A DNA stretch of 64,000 nucleotides from Gambelia wislizenii (lineage: Eukaryota > Chordata > Lepidosauria > Squamata > Crotaphytidae). The notes beneath the pieces were generated by a model. That model was given only the letters and a program-made list of their open reading frames with translations. It did no database searches and had not been told where the DNA came from. Each line of letters begins with the position of its first letter. The stretch's first letter is position 1. A program made the position numbers and the translations under genes. Location of the stretch: contig JAUMIR010000005.1 in NCBI GenBank assembly GCA_030847615.1, positions 60,539,001 through 60,603,000 of the forward strand, in the 5' to 3' direction. This document shows, piece after piece, positions 1-12,700 of this stretch.

Positions 1-337
1 AATTATTCTGCTGCACTCTATATTTTTCTATTTATCACAAGGTGTGCTAACAGAATGCTAAGAGAAAGTCACCTCAGCAAATGTGTCTAGTGAAAATTAT
101 AGGTGCATGCTAGTATGTTACTCTTCCAACTCTATGATTCTATGTTACTCCTGTCTCTTAAACTTTGCAAAATCATACTTAAACTCTAAAAATTGCAAAC
201 TCTCTCTTGCACTATACTAAGCCAACAGAGATTGCCACTTTGGCTAGATTATTTTTGGCACTGATTTTAGTACTGCATAAAAGTGAACACTGCTTAGTAC
301 GTATTTTTAAAATTGTGTTATTCCCAAACATTTTCAG
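1..337 (+). other. HHIP intron, 3' end
   Basis: AT-rich intron sequence leading to the exon A acceptor. I see no repeat or gene in it. Confidence 0.7.
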
Positions 338-481
338 TGATTTTACAGGTTCTGTGTTGCGCCTGGATGTAGACACTGATTTTTGCCATGTGCCTTATTC
401 CATACCACGAAACAACCCACATTTTAACAGCACCAATCAGCCACCTGAAATTTTTGCACATGGACTCCACAATCCAGGCAG
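338..481 (+). CDS. HHIP: HHIP exon A (residues ~386-434)
   Basis: The acceptor is a pyrimidine-rich run ending ttttcag at 337, and the donor is gtaagt at 482. A second AG at 347-348 (ttttacag) would remove DFT. I preferred the upstream AG because the family sequence reads S-D-F-T-G-S in this frame. The exon enters in phase 2 (completing a Ser) and exits after two bases of Arg434. It encodes propeller sequence with RLDVDTD, Cys402 and the glycosylation motif NST at N416. The intron after it is 2.1 kb. Confidence 0.95.
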
Positions 482-704
482 GTAAGTAGGTTCTTTTTCA
501 TATTGCAGAGAAACTAACAAGTAGAATAACACACATATATATATATATTAAAAATCTAAATAATCAGAGAAGGCTTAAAGCTATAAATTTAGGTAATGGT
601 CAGAGAAGAAGAAATCCAAAGAAGATCATTGTCCTTCATTAGCAGTTTGTTGGTACATATTTTGAACGTGGTTTTACAAGGGAAGAAAAATTCTACATTG
701 TTGA

Positions 705-758
<54 letters not shown>

Positions 759-761
759 ATG

Positions 762-792
<31 letters not shown>

Positions 793-3700
793 GATCTGTC
801 TACCCCTACTCTACACAGTTTTGGAGCAGTATAGAGATAGACGTACGGATGGGCACTTAGTCCATCAGGGGAGAGCCTCCTGTAAAAGAAGCACCAACTC
901 CTCCAACTTCCTGCCTCGGTAGGGAAATCTTTGGGATTTCCCTGCTGAGATGGGGAAAGGGGGGAGTTGGCAATTCTTTTACAGGAGGTTGTCTTCAGAT
1001 GGACTATGGCAAGAGCTTAATCTATCCAGGGAGTGCCTCCTGTAAAAGAAGTGCTGAGCCATTCTCCACTGTCTCTACCACGGCAGGGCTCTTTGGGATT
1101 TCCCTGCTGTGGTGGGGAGAGTGAGAGGAGGGCCAGTGGGATTTCTCTGCCAGGGCAGGGAGATTGGAGGTGGTGGTCCTTCATTGGGATTTCCCTGCCC
1201 AAAGACGAAAAGTGGGAGGTGTCAACACTTCTTTTACAGGAGGCTCTCCCTAGATGGACTACAGCAAGAGCTTAGTCCATCCGGGAAGAGCCACCTGTAA
1301 AAGAAGCACCAAGCACGCACACACACCTGATACTCTCTGCACCATTGCAAGGCTCTTTGGGATTTCCCTGCTGAGGCAGGAAGAGTTCCAGACCCTCCAG
1401 TAACCATCAGGATGTGGAATTATATGAATTCCTGTGTTTCCTACACAAAAGGAAAAATAAGCACTCTGCTCCAAGAATTTTCAAAATAAACTTTCTTACT
1501 TTTAAACAGATGGCTTATAACCTCATATAAACTATTCAGGTTACTCACAGGTTTCTTCGGTTACAAACTGCAGTGCTGAAACCTAGACTCAAATCTTGTT
1601 GATCAATCCCAATTAGAATAGACCTTTCTTGTCTCTTCTAGTTGGAACTAACAATAAGACTCATACCTTGGACTTCAGTGAAAATAAGAGGGTGCCTACT
1701 TACATGTGCAGTAGAGTTCTGTTCTACAAGAGAAGCAGCTTCAGGGGAAAGGACCTGCTGCATGAAGAAACTTGCTAGGTGAAATCACTGGCAGCCACTG
1801 CATGGTGATTAGAAGGGAGAGAAATTCTCTCCAAACCTCTAAGTACCAGGACATGGTAACAGACAGAGCACCACCCAAAGAGTCTGCACCACCCAAACAC
1901 TTTCATCATTCAACAATGGCTGTTTTATAGTTGGGACAGATCAACAGGGCTCAGACATAGGCTACTGGGATCAGAATGGGTGACTGTGCAGTCAGCAACC
2001 ATCTACTTGCATAAGTATGGCATTCTCTACCTCCACCTCTCCGGTGGAGTGTTCTCTCATTTCCCTTTTCCTTGGAGCTGAGACCAACTACTTCCTCCTC
2101 TTCTCTCCACTGGTAAGCAGCAATAGTAACAACAGTAGTAGTCTGAGGGGTAGTTTTGGATAACACTTAGAAATTTAGAGAATATTCCCCTAGGCCCAGC
2201 AAATAACAGTCATATGCATGGATAACTCTCACTTATGTGTGTATGTCACCAACAGGATTCCACCCATTACATTTTAAATGACAAGGATATTGCTGTACTG
2301 ACAAGAACAGTGTGCTTCTGTTTAATCCACAATGTCCATAACTGAGCATTAGCTACTCTAAATTACTTGTCCTTCCTTTCCCCATCCCCTTTTATACGTA
2401 CCACTGTCTATTGTTTTGTACAACCCTTACAAGAAATGATGCCCTGCACCTGAATATTAGGGGTCTAGGGTGAAAGCCATTGTGTTGTGAATCTTTTGAT
2501 GTATAAACTGAAGTAACTGAACCTTTCCTATATCATCTTGCTTTTGTTATCATAATGTTCTTGCACAGGTGTGCTGTGGATCACCACCCCACTGATGTCA
2601 ATATTAATTTAACAATACTTTGTTCAGACTCTAATGGTAAGAACAGATCCTCTGCAAGAATACTTCAGATAATTAAAGGGAAAGATTATGGTAAGTTCTA
2701 CATAACATACAATGCATTGCATAGATGCCCTTCAGAGAATATATAGAGCACTGAGATCATGTAGAACAAGCATAACCATTACAGGCATGTTACATATGAA
2801 AGAGACCAAAAAGCAGATTTACAAATATTTTTATATATTTTATAGAACTAGCACCCTGTTACAGGCAAGTGAGTCAATTACCTGCATGAGTTTCAATAAG
2901 CCAATTAATGCCTCGACTTTTTGCATATAAATTTCCATATAAGTATCTGCAATTTATTCTCCAAATGTTTTTTTGAGAAAAATCATGGCATATTTTTAGA
3001 TGATGCCACATGTCATAAAAATAATAGGTACATTCTTGAGAAGTGAACTTAAAATAATTAACAGGTTTTTAAAATATGCTGTCCTAACAAATTAATCAAT
3101 AAATCAGGAGATATTTAGAGTACAGTCCAGGGTGGGTGTTCCAGGAAGCCATACAGTGTTACAGACCTCAATCTTAAATTATGGGGTGGGGGAATCATTC
3201 GCCAGAGAAGAAAGACTTTTAATATATTTATTTTAGCTTGTGAGGGAAAGTAATAAATCTGTAGTAAGTATAAACCCTAAGAAGATTTGTTAAAGACATT
3301 AAGCCCCTTAAATCCCAGGGCCTAAATCCAATTGCTAGTCCCTGTGACAGATGGCTGAGCAAATGGGAGAAGTGTGTTCTAGGAGCCAATCCTATGGCAG
3401 GAAGCTGAAATGGGAGGGGCTTCTGTGTGTTTGAAATCTGCATGACAGTGATGACAGTTATCTGGAGCAGAGGGCTCTGCTGTATGAGAGAGGCTTGGAT
3501 GTAGAAAAATTGTATGCAGAGGTTAATAGTTTGAATTAGTGGACAAAAAGTGAATGAGTCTGGAGAATAAGGGATAACGTTATAAAGGATTAAATACTGT
3601 TCTAAATAAGATCCGATGTTACTGTTATTCATTCCCTTCAATAAAGTTATCCTTGTTGTTAATTCAAATACAGACTCTGTCCATTCCGATCTATTACATA

Positions 3701-6700
3701 AAGGTAAATGCTACCAAAACACACTCTATACATTTAAGTAAAAGTAGTAACCTTGGTTCAAAGGTGGAACTAAGGGAACCTTATAAAGTAAAGGTGGGAG
3801 GAACAGAGCCTGGGCAGAAGCAGCCAGGCTAAGCCACAAGGTAAAATGGGGTTGGCATGTTGAAGATTGCCCTCGACCACCTTGGTCTTGTCAAGTTCAT
3901 AAAAAGTGGCAGGAGATGTCACAGTCCCAACTAATGCAGACCTATTAAATCAATGGGATTTACACAAACATTGAGCAGTTGATTCAGTGAGTAAACTCTA
4001 GCTGCAGCTAGCAAATGGACTTAGGCCCAGATTGTATTTGCCTAATCATTGTCTAAAGCAGTGGTTCTTAACTTTTTCTTTCCCAGGGACCCCCTTTAAA
4101 TAACGTTTGTTGCTGCAGACCCCCAAGACTTAACTCAAGTTTTAAAACCCTAACAACAACAATAATAATACCTAATAATAACAACAACAACACAATTATA
4201 CCATCTACTAAACCTTCCCTCAGAGGCACTGGAGTGAGAGGGAAGACTTTTTTCCTGGTTCTTTCTGAAAGTTTGTAGCTGGAGCAGATTGAATGGCAAT
4301 GCACAGGCCAAGCCATCCAGCCAGTGTTTGCCTTGGCTCTTGTCATGTGGCCGCTCCACTGTAGGCAAGAGGTGGGCCAAGCAGTCTTCAAGCCTTTGTG
4401 GACCCCCTGTGAGGACATTGCAGATCCCTGGGGGTCCACGGACCCCATGTTACAAACTGCTGGTCTAAAGAATCAAGGGAATCATTGTCATGAGTAGGAC
4501 TAATTTCTTGTCAGCAAGATAATTGCTAACAAATTCAGCAAAAAAAAAAAATCTCTTCTGGGTGTTTTTAACAGTGATACAAATGTCCTATACTGTAGTA
4601 TATTCCTTTGAAATTATATGTATTAAACTAAACTAAAAAAGCAAATAAAAAGAAAGTCAAACAGACCTTTTTAACATTAATTAGTGATTTAATTAAATAA
4701 CTTAAAATGAAATATATAACTTTTTTGTTTGGAGTATTAAGACTTTGCATGCGATGACACCACATATAGGCTTGAGTTGGGTTTTTTGTTGTTGTTGTTT
4801 AAAAAAAGATTACTAGAACACCATAGGTTGTGTTTTAAAGATAAACACAAAATCTATTTTAGTGTTCCTTTTTCCTTTATCAATAATTCTGCAATTCAGA
4901 GGGATGTTCATTTTAATAATACTTTTACACTATATATCCTGTTGGAGAAATTCGTTATGTTATATTAATAGCCAAATTTTGATGTATCAGGTTGAAAATT
5001 GTTTATATATATAAGAAGAGACAGATGACAAGAACAGGCATTTCCCCTCTGTATTGAAGGTGTTCAGCCCATTACAGATTGAATCTCCCTTATCCAGAAT
5101 TCCAAAATTGTCCACATGGGTGGCTGAGATAGTAACACCTTTACTTTCTGATGGTTCAATGTACACCAAGTTTGTTTCATGAACAAAATTATTTTAAAAT
5201 ACATTGTATAAAATTACCATCAGGCATGTGTAAAAGGTGTATATGAAACATAAATGAATTTCGTATTTAGACTTGTGCCCCATTTCCAAGATATCTCATT
5301 ATGTATATGCAAGTATTCCAAAATCCAAACTATTCCAAAATCCAAAATACCTTTGGTCCCAAGCATTTTGTATAAGGGAGACTCAACCTGCAATAATATT
5401 GCTCAAAGCAATCTAGCATAGTCAGCAGGCTGACTATCAGTTTAGTTGCCACATGTATGTGGCCAAATCTATTTGCATCCAGTTGGGTGTTCTAATATAT
5501 TTTTGCATAGGCTGTCACACTCTTATTGACCATGAAAAGCTGTTTTCACTTTTAAGGACTCCAATCCTGTATTTACAAATATACATTTTTAGAAGGTTGC
5601 AAAATTGATCACAACCCAGTACAGAACTACAGTGTGTAGGTCTCTTGTTTGTGCTAGATTGCACAAACAATGATTATATTTGTGGGAATGGTTTATAAAC
5701 GCAATACTGAAGAGTGATGTGGTTTGAGAAAGGATTTATTAAGCCACAGCTATAATGGAATTTTGACTGAATGTAACGTCAGTCAAATGAAGCAATATTG
5801 TGATGTAAAATTATTACCATCCAAGGGAAAAAATGCAATTAAAGTAATGTGGTTAGTTGCTTTAAAAAAAATAAGATCAGGTTGCAAAATATCATCTTCC
5901 TCAGATTGCAAAATATTGTCTTCTGGATTAAGAGTTTAAAATGTAAATTCATTTTCCAAAAACTAAAATAAGTGCAGTGGTCTCTAGTTTGCTAAAGTTT
6001 AGCAAATTAAAACCTCCCATGTCTGTGACATTAATTAAACATTATGCATTCTGGAAAAACACAGGATAGTCTTCTGGCACCATAAAAATTAACAAATTTA
6101 TTGTGGCATTCGCACACTAGAATTCACTACATCAGAGAAATGAAGGGGAGAGGTAAATGATTGTAAATCACAGAGTCAAATGATAATGGAACACAAAAAC
6201 TACAGTGAACATTAAGTTAGAGCTTAAATGTAGATAAAATAAGCACAGAGATTATTCACAATCAGTTATCAATGGAAACACAGTTCTAGTATAGCTGTTT
6301 ATTAACACCTGTAGTAGGACAGGAGACAATTGTCCTTATTCATACGCAGAGAAATGTTGTTATCTGATGTTGTTATTAGTTCTATTTCAGCCTTTTCAGG
6401 CTATAGTATCCCTTTTGAAATGTCTCTGTGGAAGAATGGCAGCTTCCTTTTAAAAAAACAAGCATTGAGCTTTCACTTTATTCGTCCTGAAATATGTTTT
6501 GGTTTAATGTGATGAACCCAGTCAAACTTCAATCATTTGAACAACAGGCATTATTAGTTCAAATGCTTTATTGCAAGGAATCAAAGTGAACTGCATCAGG
6601 TGATTGACCAATCTGAGGCAAATGTGCCAAAAGCACAGCACTAGTATCTAACTTAGGTTTCATTCTCTCCCATCCACCTGGCTAACTGGAGTGTGTATGT

Positions 6701-9700
6701 ACCAAGCTGGAACTCCCTAATTCCTTTCCTAGGCTCTAAACTTCCTTGAGCTGTCTGCAGATAGTACCCATCACATTCCAGCCCCAACCAACCTTTCCCA
6801 CAATGTACTCCACCCATGTCCAGATTCCGGCTAACAAGCAGGCCTTATAATATCTAACTAATACAACAGCAGGCAATACCTATAGCTAATAGCCAGAGTC
6901 ATGACAGTTTATTATGACACCTTTGGGTACTTCATCCAAAGTGCTTCTTACCATTTAGGTCTTACAGATACTAGAGTCCCAACTAGGTCACGATTTTCTA
7001 GTCCTGTAGACACTCAAGATAACCAGTGCATCTTATCATAGAAAGGTGGTCAACATGACAGATAAATGTATACAGTCATCCCTACCCTTTCGCAGGTTAA
7101 GGATTCATGATTTTGATTGTTCACAAATTACAGTATTTGCCCCCGCCACCAAAAAAATGTTATCTCCAGTGTGATTCTATGGTCAGCTTCCATGTCCAGA
7201 CTCTAGTGGATGTTGACCATCAAATCAGGCTAGAGGAGCTAGAGATTCCAAGAGAGAACACTTCTCTAGGCATTTGTAGGTCCAGTGGAAGTTGACCATA
7301 GAATCACGCTGGAGACCTACAAATGCCTAGGGATGTGTTCTCAGGTTAAAAAAAAATAGCCAGCCTATATTCACAGTTTTTCTACTTTCATGGGGATCCT
7401 GCACCCCTAACCTCTGCGAACATCAAGGGCCGACTGTATTTGGCTTCCATCTCACCATATCTCGAAACATGTAGCCTTTCCAGCACCTTATTTCTCCAGC
7501 TGTGTCTATAGGTAATAGAAAAATTCCTGGCCATTTTGGGGGCTTGCTTGTACTGCCTTTTGAAAACACAAACATATTCTTGCAAACTGTAACCTTCATG
7601 GAGTGTGAAAATCAAAATAAATGCCTTGTCACCCAAAGCCCTGTGGGGTCCAAAACTGTTTCCAGATTCTTCCTATTCATAATTCTTCTCTATGTGTACA
7701 TTCTGGCTTTCACATCCCGTTTTCATTGTCCTTGAGACATAGGTATGAGGACTTACAGAAGTGCACCCACAATTCTAAAAACATGAGTTGTAATTAGAAG
7801 AATTCCATGTACTTGGCATTGCATTATAATATAGGATAAGAGTATAGAGTAGGATCACTGTGAATATTTTCTTTTCATGTTGAAGAAAGCTAAGAGGATT
7901 TTTCCAGTTTTTTCAAACATAAAGTATCAACATTAACTTTTTTTCATTTGTTGACAGCAAGTTTATATGGCAGTGAAGATAAGCAGAGCAATTTGAGATT
8001 ATGTCTGAGGCCCTTTAACTACTAGCCTGCCAGTAAGCCCTGTTAAAACCAAGGAATTTACATCTGAGTAAATATAATTAGTAAACATACATAGGATCTA
8101 ATGCTGAAGAAAAAACCCTATAATTTTATGTTAGACTAAATTCTGCCTAGTATCTCTCTCTCTCTCTGGCTTTTCTTCGCAAATGAAGATTCAGGAAGGA
8201 CTCATCCCACACTTTCTGCAAGTGCGCTGATGACTGAAAAGGCCTATCCGAGATAAACAAGTCCGGTTGCAGAAAGCACAGCAGAAGGTCTCCTTGGGTG
8301 ATGTTTCCAGGTTGTGATTCTTTCTGTGTTGTAGTTTCTCTTCAAGACTTGTTCAGCGTGAGTTCTCAAATAAGGCTGCAGCATTGTGGATAGTGTGTCT
8401 CCATGCCTCCCGATGTGAGGCCAGGGCAGACCATTGTCGGTGATCAATTTGGCCGAGCCTGAGATGTTGTTTCAGGGAGTCCTTGTATAGCTTTTTTGGA
8501 GCGCCCCTCTTACGCTCACCCGTGGTGAGTTCACTGTAGAGTACTATTTTTGGGAGGCGATGGCCCTCCATCCTAGAAACGTGCCCTGCCCAGTGCAGCT
8601 GTGTTCTCAATATCATGGCCTCAATGCTAGTGATCCCTGCTTGCTCAAGGACAGCAACATTCGTCACATAGTCAGTTCAGTGTATATTTAGGATTGTGCA
8701 TATACAGCGCTGATGAAAGCGTTCGAGGAGTCCTAAGTGATGGCCATAGGTGATCCATGTTTCAGACCCATAAAGGAGAATAGACAGTACAATGGCTCTA
8801 TACGCACTGATTTTTGTGCTTTGCCTCAGGTGTTTATTACTCCAGACTCTTTTGTAAAGTCTTCCAAATGCACTATATGCCTTTGCTAATCTGTGATCAA
8901 TCTCTTTGTCAATCATGGCATCTTGCCTAGTATAGTACTTTCCAAAACTGTTGCTATTGAATAGAAATTAACCTAATTGCTATTCTCTTCACTGAATGAA
9001 GACTTTTAATGAAATTGCATGTAGTCTAATACTGTGGTAGTTCCTTTTTAGAAAGTGAGCCTTCACTTTTGGAATTCAAACCATTCAGTAGTGGACCACT
9101 GGTTGGTGGATTCATATACCGAGGCTGCCAGTCTGAAAGACTATATGGAAGTTACGTATTTGGAGACCGCAACGGGTAAATTTCTTAAATTAATATTTTA
9201 AAAAGAGCAGATAACCTGTTATAATAGTTTTGTGATGTGTACGTTGTACATGTTGATCATAATATCCTTCTGGAACATCTTGCTAGGACAAGTCTTAGAA
9301 GCACAGTGTTACCTTATCTCTTTTCCTTTCTGGGGGATCAGAATCAGAAGGGGATACTGGATGACTTCATTTTTAATTCATGGCCATTGGGTAACCCAGG
9401 TTCCATTTTGCCCCCCATTTTTTTCAAAATCCACATGAAATTTCTGAAAGAAGTAATTGAGATATTTGGGCTAATATGCCATCAGCATATGGATCAAATA
9501 CTGTGCTGCCTTTCTTTCCCATCTGCTAGTCCCAGAGACACACTCTGATGTTCCTTGGCCACATCTGTCCCAGTTTTCCTCTGTGAAATTTTGGAGGGTA
9601 TGGACTGGTAAGTGGTTTGGGATGATTTCTACCTGAAAAACTGGCCTGCTAGTTGGTGTTTTCCTGGATTCAACTCAAAACCTGGTGGCATAGGAGGCCT

Positions 9701-12700
9701 TGGTGTCTGATTGTACTTTTTACCAACTTGATTCACCAGTTGCAGCCCTATGTGCCTCAAATAGCCATGCCCTGATCACAAGCAGACCAGAACTTGCGGA
9801 CATTACTTTTTTTGATTGAGACTCCTAGAACTTTTTTGAAACGGGGGAAAAAAACATGGAGGTCTGGAGGAGGACAGTGCTGTCCCACTTACAGCGCTCC
9901 GTTTTGGATGACGCTGTCCTCCTCCTGACCTTCCCCTGTGCTTCCTCCATGCTGCAGGCACAAGAAACGCACCACTTTTTATTGATGGGGGGTTTCCGCT
10001 AATAAAATGGTGCATTTCTCCCGCCTGCAGCACGGGAGAAGGTCAGAAGGAGGATGGCATCCTCCAAAATGGACCACTTTAAGCGGGACAGCACTGTTCT
10101 CCTCCCGACCTCCACGGGGGAGGGGGGTCCCCATTTGAAAAAGTCCCTAGACTCTCAGACAGCAACACTAGTAGTAATTGTGTTTCAAAAAAAACAAAAC
10201 CTTTGCCATGTTCTGATTCAGATTAGACTATTATAATGTACTCTGTGTTTGAAGCCTTGTTTGGAAACATCACCTGGTGCAGAATGTAGCCTCTAGTGAA
10301 GACTAAGGACTTTATCACACGAGGCTGGTATTTCGCAATTTGTCAGGATCAGTCCAAGACATTACCTTTTCCTGCCAAATTCAGTTCTGTTGTATAACTA
10401 CATGGCTAATTGTATTTGCACTTCTCTGTGATTGTTAATGAGTATGTAGTCTAATTGCAGAAAAGGAGTATGTGCTCTATGTCTGTAATTGTCTGATAAA
10501 ACCGACACCTGGACTCAGCTTTGAGAAAAGTAGGCTGAGCCCTGGTTCAATGGGAAATGAGAGTGAGGATGATGGATAGCCAATAACTGTATAGCCTGCC
10601 AGATTTTGTAGGTTGTAGAATGCTTTTAGTTTACTGCTTTTTAGTTAGGTTTCATTCTGAGCAATGAATGAAGGGTTAGTTCTTTGGATTACCGTGATAA
10701 TAAAGTTTTCTGTTTTTAATTCTGAAAACACTGGTCACTGAGTCTGAAGAAGCCGGTATGTCATGATGGAGTGACCAACTCCATCATGGGGAAAGAGTTT
10801 ATTTTCCACTCCACAGCATCTGGAATTTTCCACTCCCTGCTTTATATAGCAACAGGTAAATAAGGGGCGGAACCTCACTTCCTAAGCATGACATCACATC
10901 ACCTGACTGAAGAGCCAATCAGATCTGGCAATGCAAAACCAATCAGATTTGACCAATGGAGTTTTTCAGTTTATGAACTCCTTTGTCTTGAGACATGTTT
11001 TTAAACCAGCAAGGAAGCCACATGGCTTAGGCCAGCAAGGAGGACACAGTTTGCTCAAGATCCCTGTATAGCTATTGTTATCCAAGACAGACATGTCTGG
11101 TCAACAGAGATCTGGTGGGAAATCAGTTGCCAACCCAACTGACTCCCCCACAAAAGTCACTGAATTCCTGTGCGGAGTTGCCTGCAATCAGTGTGGTTTA
11201 GAGTACTCATTTGAGAAAGAACACAAATGGGCTCTTCTGAGAGAATGACTCAAGAGTCACTGCAAGTGGTCGGGTTGGACTGCAAAAGTCAGGAGAAGCC
11301 TGCAGGCAGAGGAAAGCCAACAACTATGGAAAGAGTGGGTGGAGGTACAAGTGTCTTTGCTTTCATCATTGTCAGAGAAAGTGAGTGGAGGCTCAATGGA
11401 AGAAGGAGAGTCAGCACTGGATAGCAGCGGTCAGCCTGGGCCCCTAGCAGTGATTAGGACTGTGCGTATATGACCAGATATGTGGTGGTGGGATGCCAGA
11501 TGCTCAACAATGGGGATGGAGCAAGCAGCTATGACTTTCCAGCAGAGCTTCCAGCAACATGTGCTGAAGGTAGAGACCCAGCAACTGGATACCGAACTGC
11601 AGTGGGCACAGGAGGCCCAGCAGAAGCTGCAGTTGGGAGAGGCCTCTGAGGACAGGGAGGAAAAGCCCCAGCTGAGGCCCCAGCCTAGACAGCTGGCCCA
11701 GGGACAAGTGCCAGCTTTCCCATCGTATGAGGAAAAGCGAGAGCTGAAGGTGCGTTTCGACAGGGACCCGGAGATGCTGCCTGATTTTTTGACCCAAGTG
11801 AGAGAGTTCCTGATGGATTGGGGACCCACATTTCAGGATGATGCAGCAGCAGTGAGATGCACTGCAGCACGTCTGAAAGGTGAGGCTGTAAAATGGATGG
11901 TTGAGCTTCATAGCATGAGGGCTGCAAAGCTGGGAAAGCTCCAAGCATTTTTGGAGGGCTCAGGGACTGGTTCAAAGACCCACTCCAGCGTGAGAAGGCT
12001 CGCAGCAGGTTGCTGGACTTTTCAAAAGGGACCGGGACAGTCAGAGGGTATGCAAATGAGTTTCACAGCTTGGCCACACAAGTGTGGGGCTGGACAGAGG
12101 AGATTAAGCTGCAGCAGTTCTGACAAGGCCTGCATCCAGAGATTTTGGAATGGGCACTGTGAAGACACACCCAACTAAAGGTGGTGGCAGGTTTGGGGTG
12201 TGCAACACCAGTACCCTGGTGAGACCAAACTCTTTTACCCAAAAAGGCTCTGATGCTGAATATAAAGTTCAAAAAAGGAGGAAGTTTATTTTAAAAAACA
12301 AAAGCTCCCCAGCTCTAAAAGCTTGAAATAAAAGGTACTTTACAGTTTGAGCTTCAGCAATCTTCAGGGTGTCATCTCTCTGGGTTTGATCTTGGTTTGA
12401 TCTCCTCGCTTAATGGAGCTGGTGCAGGGTCTTTCAGCTCCTGATTCCTTTGACATATTGGTTGTTGGTAACTAATTTGGCTAAATGGTGTAAGAAATGC
12501 CCTTCCCGGCTGTCTGGGCCTGTTTGCCACCAATAAAACAGCTCCCGGCAAGCTCACAGCAAAGACTGACCCAAAAAGAAACTAAAAAACTTCTAGCTAA
12601 AACAGAGCTTGTTGGGAAGGAACAAACCAAACCTGGAAAAATGCAGGGGAATTCTTCAGCTCTAATACAATGAAACATTCCTATGCTCAGACATACTAAG

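Noticed and set aside
596..922. 108-residue open frame
   Set aside because: It runs through the TC/TA/TCTA microsatellite (LSLSLSLYIYIYI) and the MITE array.
7388..7735. Cys/Phe-rich frames beside exon C intron MITE
   Set aside because: One overlaps the MITE end and neither resembles a protein family.
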